NCBI RefSeq assembly: GCF_026230105.1
Contig: NC_079477.1
Coordinates: 20,899,001-20,963,000 of the forward strand
DNA from: Diorhabda sublineata
Taxonomy: Eukaryota > Arthropoda > Insecta > Coleoptera > Chrysomelidae
Length of the DNA stretch: 64,000 nucleotides
Direction of reading: 5' to 3'
Positions 58,881 through 64,000 of this stretch are shown here, one piece after another. Position 1 is the stretch's first letter. Each line of letters opens with the position of its first letter. The position numbers were made by a program, and so were the translations under genes. Under the pieces are notes generated by a model. It saw only the letters and a list, made by a program, of their open reading frames with translations. It was not told the origin of the DNA and ran no database searches.

Positions 58881-59061
58881 TGTGAAAGGATTTCTTCAGA
58901 AGTCAGGACAGGAAAGCAACCACAAAGTAGAGGAAAGGAGTCCAGAGAGCAACGTACACGCAAGTCGCTTTAAGTCAGAGAATCGCCACGTAAGATTGTA
59001 AATTCATTTTGTTTATTTAAAAATTGTCAAAAGTCAGTCGAATTGTAAAATTTAAAGCAAA

Positions 59062-60115
59062 ATGGATATTAAACCAGCAGGTGCTGTGTCAGAAGGAAAT
59101 GTTTCAGCTTGGATAAAGAAAGAGGTCGAAGCTCAAACGTTGATAGGTTTAAATGTAAATAGTAAGATTGGGAATAAAATTGCAAATTATAAGACAGCTA
59201 AAGGTATGATGGATAAATTAGTTAATTTATATGGTACAAAGGCTGCTGTAACTTTAGAAACATCCCAAATCAAATTCTTTACCTTGAAGTATGATGAAAA
59301 CAAGTCAGCAATAGGAAATTGTATGGAGATTTTGGACTTGGACTTGGCAGAAGAAGTGTCAACTGAAAATGATCCTACGTGTGCTACCGCCAAAATTGGC
59401 ACATTTCAGAACATCCTGGAACAATGTGACCGAACCTACAAAGAACTTGAACACTCTCATCGAACGTTTGAGACTCGAGGACGAGCAACTTAAGGAAACG
59501 ACGAGAAATGCAGAGGGCAGCACCAACAATGTTCTCATGGAAAAACAAGAGAAACAAGGACAGTCGTCATACAGCAAACAGGACAAGTCATCGTTCGCAT
59601 GCTACAAATGTGGGAAGACAGATCACGTGATCAAAGAGTGCATAGGCAAAGCATGTGCGAAATACATTGCCTACTGCAAGAAGAAATACTCATGCAATAT
59701 CTGTAAGAAGAAAGGTCACTTCGTAAGAGAATGCGAATCCCGTGATAATGCAAACAAACCAGAAAACAAGAAACCGCCAAAGAAGGCATTTTTGACTGGT
59801 TTGTACAGCTTATCGAGCTGGACTAGCCAAGTCGAGATGGAAGCTTTTGACGGTCAGAAGTTGTATTCAGTGGTACTTGAAGATGTGATCTACGTACCAA
59901 ATCTCAACTTTAATCTTTTCTCAGTAAGTCAAATGCTAGACAAGGGACATATACAGAAGGCAAACGAAAAAGAGTCAATATTCTATAATCAAGATGGTAG
60001 GGAAATTGTGGCAATAGCAAAGCGCAAAGGAAATCTCTACAAAAGTCTGATCGTTCAGTCGATCAAAGTGTGGCACGAGGGATATACTGAAAAGGAAAGG
60101 AATAAAATATGCTGA
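59062..60115 (+). pseudogene. Copia gag with two zinc knuckles and protease remnant
   Basis: The frame from ATG 59062 encodes a gag N-terminus (UBN2-like, with IKFFTLKYDE). It ends early at 59493, and an overlapping frame (59369-60115) continues. The second frame has two CCHC knuckles, CYKCGKTDHVIKEC and CNICKKKGHFVREC, for RNA binding. It then shows YVPNLNFNLFSVSQMLDKG, the region after the protease before integrase. The protease active site is missing, so a deletion lies near 59790-59830. Frameshift near 59370-59490. Confidence 0.8.
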
Positions 60116-60131
60116 TGACTGGAATGATTAT

Positions 60132-60902
60132 GTGTGCACAGGGTGCGCATGGCACACCCAAACAACGTCAGAGAAAATGAAGTTGGTATCATTCGATGTG
60201 AAAGGCGAGATTAGCAATGAATTTCAAATCACATACAGTGAGAAAGCACAAGACAAGTTAACGTATTTGTGCATGGAAATCATGATCGACCAGGATGGCA
60301 TCTTCGTGAATCAACCTCGTTACACGGAGAAGATTTTGAGAAAGATGAAACTCGAACAGTGCAACCCAGCATCCACATCGATTGAGCAAGGGATGATTAT
60401 CAAGAAGACAGAATTCAAGAACGACGAGCCACTTCCAGCGAACAACAACAACTATCGCGAAGCGATAGGAATTTTGCTGTACTTAGCTGCAATCACCAGG
60501 CCAGACATCAGCTTCGCCGTGAACTACCTAAGTTGCTTCTGCAACAAGCCCATGAAAAGTCAATGGGTGATGGTGAAACGAGTGTTCCAGTACTTGAGAG
60601 GAACAGTGACAGCAGAAATCCATTTCGGAGGAGACAAAGAACTCGTGGCTTACACCGATTCAGACTTTGGAGGAGACTCTGAGACAGGACAGTCGACGAG
60701 TGTAGTATTAGTGATTGACGATGTGTGTTGGATCAAACGAATTGTACTTGAACTTGGTATTCTGGAAGGAAAGAAACACATTGAAATACCACGAAAATAC
60801 ATCCAGCAACACGTCGGCAACACTGTGACACTGCAACACGTTGAGAGCAGCATTGCACATTGCAGACATTCTCACCAAGCCACTGAACAGAAGAATCTTT
60901 GA
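60132..60902 (+). pseudogene. Copia reverse transcriptase end and RNase H
   Basis: A 256-codon frame opening in the reverse transcriptase C-terminal region (YLCMEIMIDQDGIFVNQPRY) and continuing into RNase H with AYTDSDFGGDSETGQS, including the catalytic Asp. The YVDD palm and integrase are absent, removed by a deletion near 60110-60240. The rest of the RNase H frame runs to just before the purine tract. Confidence 0.85.
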
Positions 60903-60933
60903 AACGCTCCGCTGTAAATTGATCAAGGAGGAG

Positions 60934-61271
60934 TGTTGATAATTAATCAATTTAACAGCTGATCCGATCTATCCCTATCTCACACTATTTTGTTTTATAT
61001 AGTTGGTAGCCATGTTTATATTAATTTTTAATTTAGTTGAGTTGGCAGGGAACAAGATATGCATATTATATATGTTAGATATGTTTAAGTGATAGTGAAG
61101 TAGTGACACAAAAATTGTGACAGGCAAACGTGCTACAATTTGTAATTTTTAAGAACTTTTAAGTATTGAGTAACAATCCTAAGATTGTTCAGCAAGAGTT
61201 TTGTTAATCAAAACAAGTATCATTTATTCATCATTTAACAACAAAGAACCCAAAATCCACTGAAAATAACA
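60934..61271 (+). repeat. 3' LTR of the Copia element
   Basis: 338 bp, preceded by the purine tract AAGGAGGAG. Same start and end as the 5' LTR. Confidence 0.9.
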
Positions 61272-61904
61272 ATACCTATACATGTGATTGGTATATTAAT
61301 TTTGCTCTACATAAAATTTACTTGCCTTTATTGGTCGAAATATTGACTAATGCGGTATATGAAAGATTTTGTGAATTATAAATTACATCGAAATAAATCT
61401 TTTGAGGTTAAACTATTTTCAACTATGTATATATTGAATATTGTATCATTCTATAATATTTATTGGTTTACTTACCTAAATACTCTTAATAAAATCAAAT
61501 AATTATTTCAATATTGCTTACTTCTTAATAAAATACATTTGTTTGAAATCCAGGCACTGACCTGCACTAACTTTCTACATCACACTGATATGGCATATCT
61601 TTACACAGGTATTTGTAATTGTGGAAAAATTGGAAAGTTAAACTAACGTATAGGTTAGGTAAGATTAGGCCGTGTAAATAGAAGTTGACTTAGTGGTAAT
61701 TATACAATATAACATGTTGCCTGAAAAGCCCGTAAAATAATATTTCTTTTCATGCTTTTGTGGCTGTTCCAAAAGTGTGACTCATCAAAAACCTTCTCGA
61801 AACTTTGCTTGACAGATATTAGATTATCTGTTCAAGGCATTTATTCACTTGAAAGTAACTATAAGTTACAACCATTGACATTTCAGGATCAGATGATGTA
61901 ACTA
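61272..61904. other. Intergenic, A/T-rich
   Basis: No protein frame, RNA gene or repeat recognised. Confidence 0.55.
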
Positions 61905-63800
61905 ACAATTAGTTCAAGAAAGGAAGTATGAAGTTCAAGAAAGGAAGTATAAAATTACCTTAAAAAGCAAGTATTTCCATGATAATCCAATTATGGTTAA
62001 AATCGAAAAGGGGTACTTGAAGATGAGTCAATATTTTCATCGCCATCTTTTACGAAAAAGCCAAATAACAAGAGCAAAAACAACGTTTTTTAATATCTTG
62101 TTAACGGTGCAAAATATAAAAACATATTCCTGTAGAAAATAATGAAAAATCTTTGGGAAAAAATGTTGTAATACATTTTTTAGTAGGAAAAATATTTTCC
62201 ACGGAACATGAAGTAAGCCCTAAATAACTACGTTCATTATAATAATTAATGGTACATTTTCTTAAAGAACTTTTAAAATTTATAAAGCTTCTTTTTTTAT
62301 TTTTTTTAATTAGTTCATCCGTAAAAAATCTTTTCCGATACCATTTTTTCAATGTTATGAAAAAATTTGTCATATGGTGCATATAACTTACGATTAGAAG
62401 ATAGTATTACTCGTTATACAAGCTAACTTTTTAGTATTTCAAATTTAAAAAAGTTACAACACTGTCTCCACGTATTTTTTTTCAAAAAATCTTACAAAAT
62501 CCTATCCATAATAGCTCATAATTCTTCATCTAAAAAAAATATCAAAATTTCTTAAAATTATATCTTGCATAGCTGTTAACGTATTTTTTATAAATTTTTT
62601 GTGCCTAACTAGCTGGTTTATATTAGTATTATAATAATTCTATATAATAATTAACAAACTTACTTTAGATACATAAATAAACTGATTGTTTCTTATTAAT
62701 AAGTAAAATATACGTAGACAATTGGTTGCTAAACTATTATAAAATATACATTCCTAGTATGCGCAAGCGCACTATGTAGGTGAGAGGGGCGATGTGTACG
62801 TTTATAATACAATCTCTAGCAAAACCGGAGTATTTTAAAAACCTGAAACAAGAGCATGAAATCGTGCGTGAATAAAATCCTGTTTATTTTTAGACGAGTA
62901 ATGTATATGTGAATTTCAACCATAAGAATAAGAAGAACAACTATTTGTTTAATAATCCTTGCGCATTACTGACTAATAACACGAAAAGTAAAAAAAATCA
63001 AAAATCTATTTATACTCTTTAAACTAGATAACATTACAAAAAAATAATCCATGAATTTTCGTACGTTAAATTTTAGTAAGTTTATCACGTATTTTATCTG
63101 TAAAATGTGATTTTATAATTTCCTGGATATATTGAAAATTTTTCTAATTTTGATGCATCCAAATATTTGTTTTTTTTTTAAATAGGCCCCCCAACTCATA
63201 CCATTAATGATGTGATAATTTTTTAAAAATTTGTAGTCGAAAACCATTTAACTTTGAACAGAAAAAAATTGCTTCTACCGCCGTCTGAAGGAAAAGGATA
63301 TAAAATTTCTCCTTTTTTGTAATTTTTTCCTCAATTATCAAGTATTCAGCTTTAGATTAGATTATCGTTTTCTTTTTCGGAAAGTTAAACAGTAAAAATG
63401 AATAATTTCTACCGCGCGACGACGTGTTTTTGTAAGGATCTATATACAGTACTTTGTGCGTATAAGAGAGTCACACACATATTTAACATCATTTTCCAAG
63501 GAAAAATAAGTCTTCTACTTCTTCTACTAAGAAATTTGTAATTACATTTTTTTTGTAAAATTTTCATTAAAGGATAAAGGAAATAAATAAATAAATAAAT
63601 ATTTTGCCCGTTAACGAGATATTAAAAAAAACTAAAAAAACGTTGTTTTTTTGTCATTTTTTGTCATTTCCATAAACGATGGCTCTGAAAACAATGGTTT
63701 ATCTTACAGTACCTCCTTTCATGTTTCATTTTTAACCATAATTGGAATCATGGAAATACTTGGCACTTAAAACCTTCCTTTCTTGAACTAAATTGAAAGC
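61905..63800. mobile_element. Non-coding foldback element, 1.9 kb
   Basis: 61910-62120 and about 63590-63790 are inverted copies with AGTTCAAGAAAGGAAG at the outer ends and AAACAACGTTTTTTAATATC inside. More diverged inverted similarity extends inwards to about 62210 and 63480. The middle has no ORF of note; 62101-62382 (-) lies in the arm and has no known domain. Probably a non-autonomous DNA transposon; the family is not known. Confidence 0.7.
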
Positions 63801-64000
63801 TCTTTAACTGAGCTGCCCATCGAATAAAGTACTAATCACCGTGGACTAGTTAAAAATACTTTTTATGTGCAAAATTCTTGTGATTACAACTTTTCAATAA
63901 ATTTAATATTAACACCAGCCAAAAATTCCATAACTCCAGATACGTTACGGATATTACATAAAATAATCATTGCTTATCATAATTATCAATATTTTATTCC
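63801..64000. other. Window end, unannotated
   Basis: A/T-rich, nothing recognised. Confidence 0.5.

Larger units (their letters stand above)
58534..61271 (+). mobile_element. Copia-type LTR retrotransposon, internally deleted
   Basis: LTRs at 58534-58857 and 60934-61271 (TGTTGATAATT.. to ..GAAAATAACA). After the 5' LTR lies GGTTATGGAATCAG, close to the half-tRNA(iMet) primer site used by Copia elements; AAGGAGGAG before the 3' LTR is the purine tract. The 2.7-kb body keeps gag, a protease remnant and the RNase H end, but integrase and most of the reverse transcriptase are gone. CCTAT stands before the left LTR and recurs two or three bases after the right one, a possible target duplication. 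Confidence 0.88.

Overview
The window is A/T-rich animal DNA from an insect; I cannot determine the order. It has one long host gene on the + strand, split by GT-AG introns that are packed with transposable elements. The host gene is the insect ATRX/XNP orthologue, a SNF2-family chromatin remodeller. Seventeen coding exons (513-46568) join in a single open frame of about 1168 codons. The 5' exons lie before the window and the stop codon is at 46566-46568. The acidic, serine-rich N-terminal part is in exons 1-8. The helicase motifs (GLGKT, DEGH, TGTPLQNN, VYRFGQ) are in exons 9-16.

Layout. 1-5769: upstream intron, exons 1-5, a small inverted-repeat element and a Penelope-like reverse transcriptase relic. 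5842-15809 (intron 5): a chain of insertions, each separated by a (TA)n tract: a Penelope-derived foldback, Tc1/mariner-superfamily copy 1, another foldback, a mariner fragment, and a 6.6-kb Gypsy/errantivirus-type element with gag, pol and a broken env-like gene. 16156-31280: exons 6-14, with Penelope, mariner, THAP-domain, DDE transposase and unclassified LTR-like relics between them. 31371-46187: introns 14-16 with Tc1/mariner copies 2 and 3, a Penelope relic with direct terminal repeats, a LINE relic, a second DDE transposase relic, a decayed Gypsy element and a mariner relic. Exons 15, 16 and 17 lie in this part.

Downstream of the host gene, 47738-57366 is a short Polinton/Maverick derivative. 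It has about 515-bp terminal inverted repeats and relics of capsid proteins, a core-like protein and the packaging ATPase. I find no DNA polymerase B, integrase or protease in it. A second type of Tc1/mariner element (50754-53050) and a hAT element with a perfect 8-bp target duplication (54726-56917) are nested inside. 58534-61271 is an internally deleted Copia element with both LTRs. 61905-63800 is a non-coding foldback element.

Only the ATRX/XNP gene looks functional. Every transposon protein I could read has at least one stop, frameshift or deletion. I saw no tRNA or rRNA gene and no CRISPR array. Family names come from motif recognition by eye; no database search was run.
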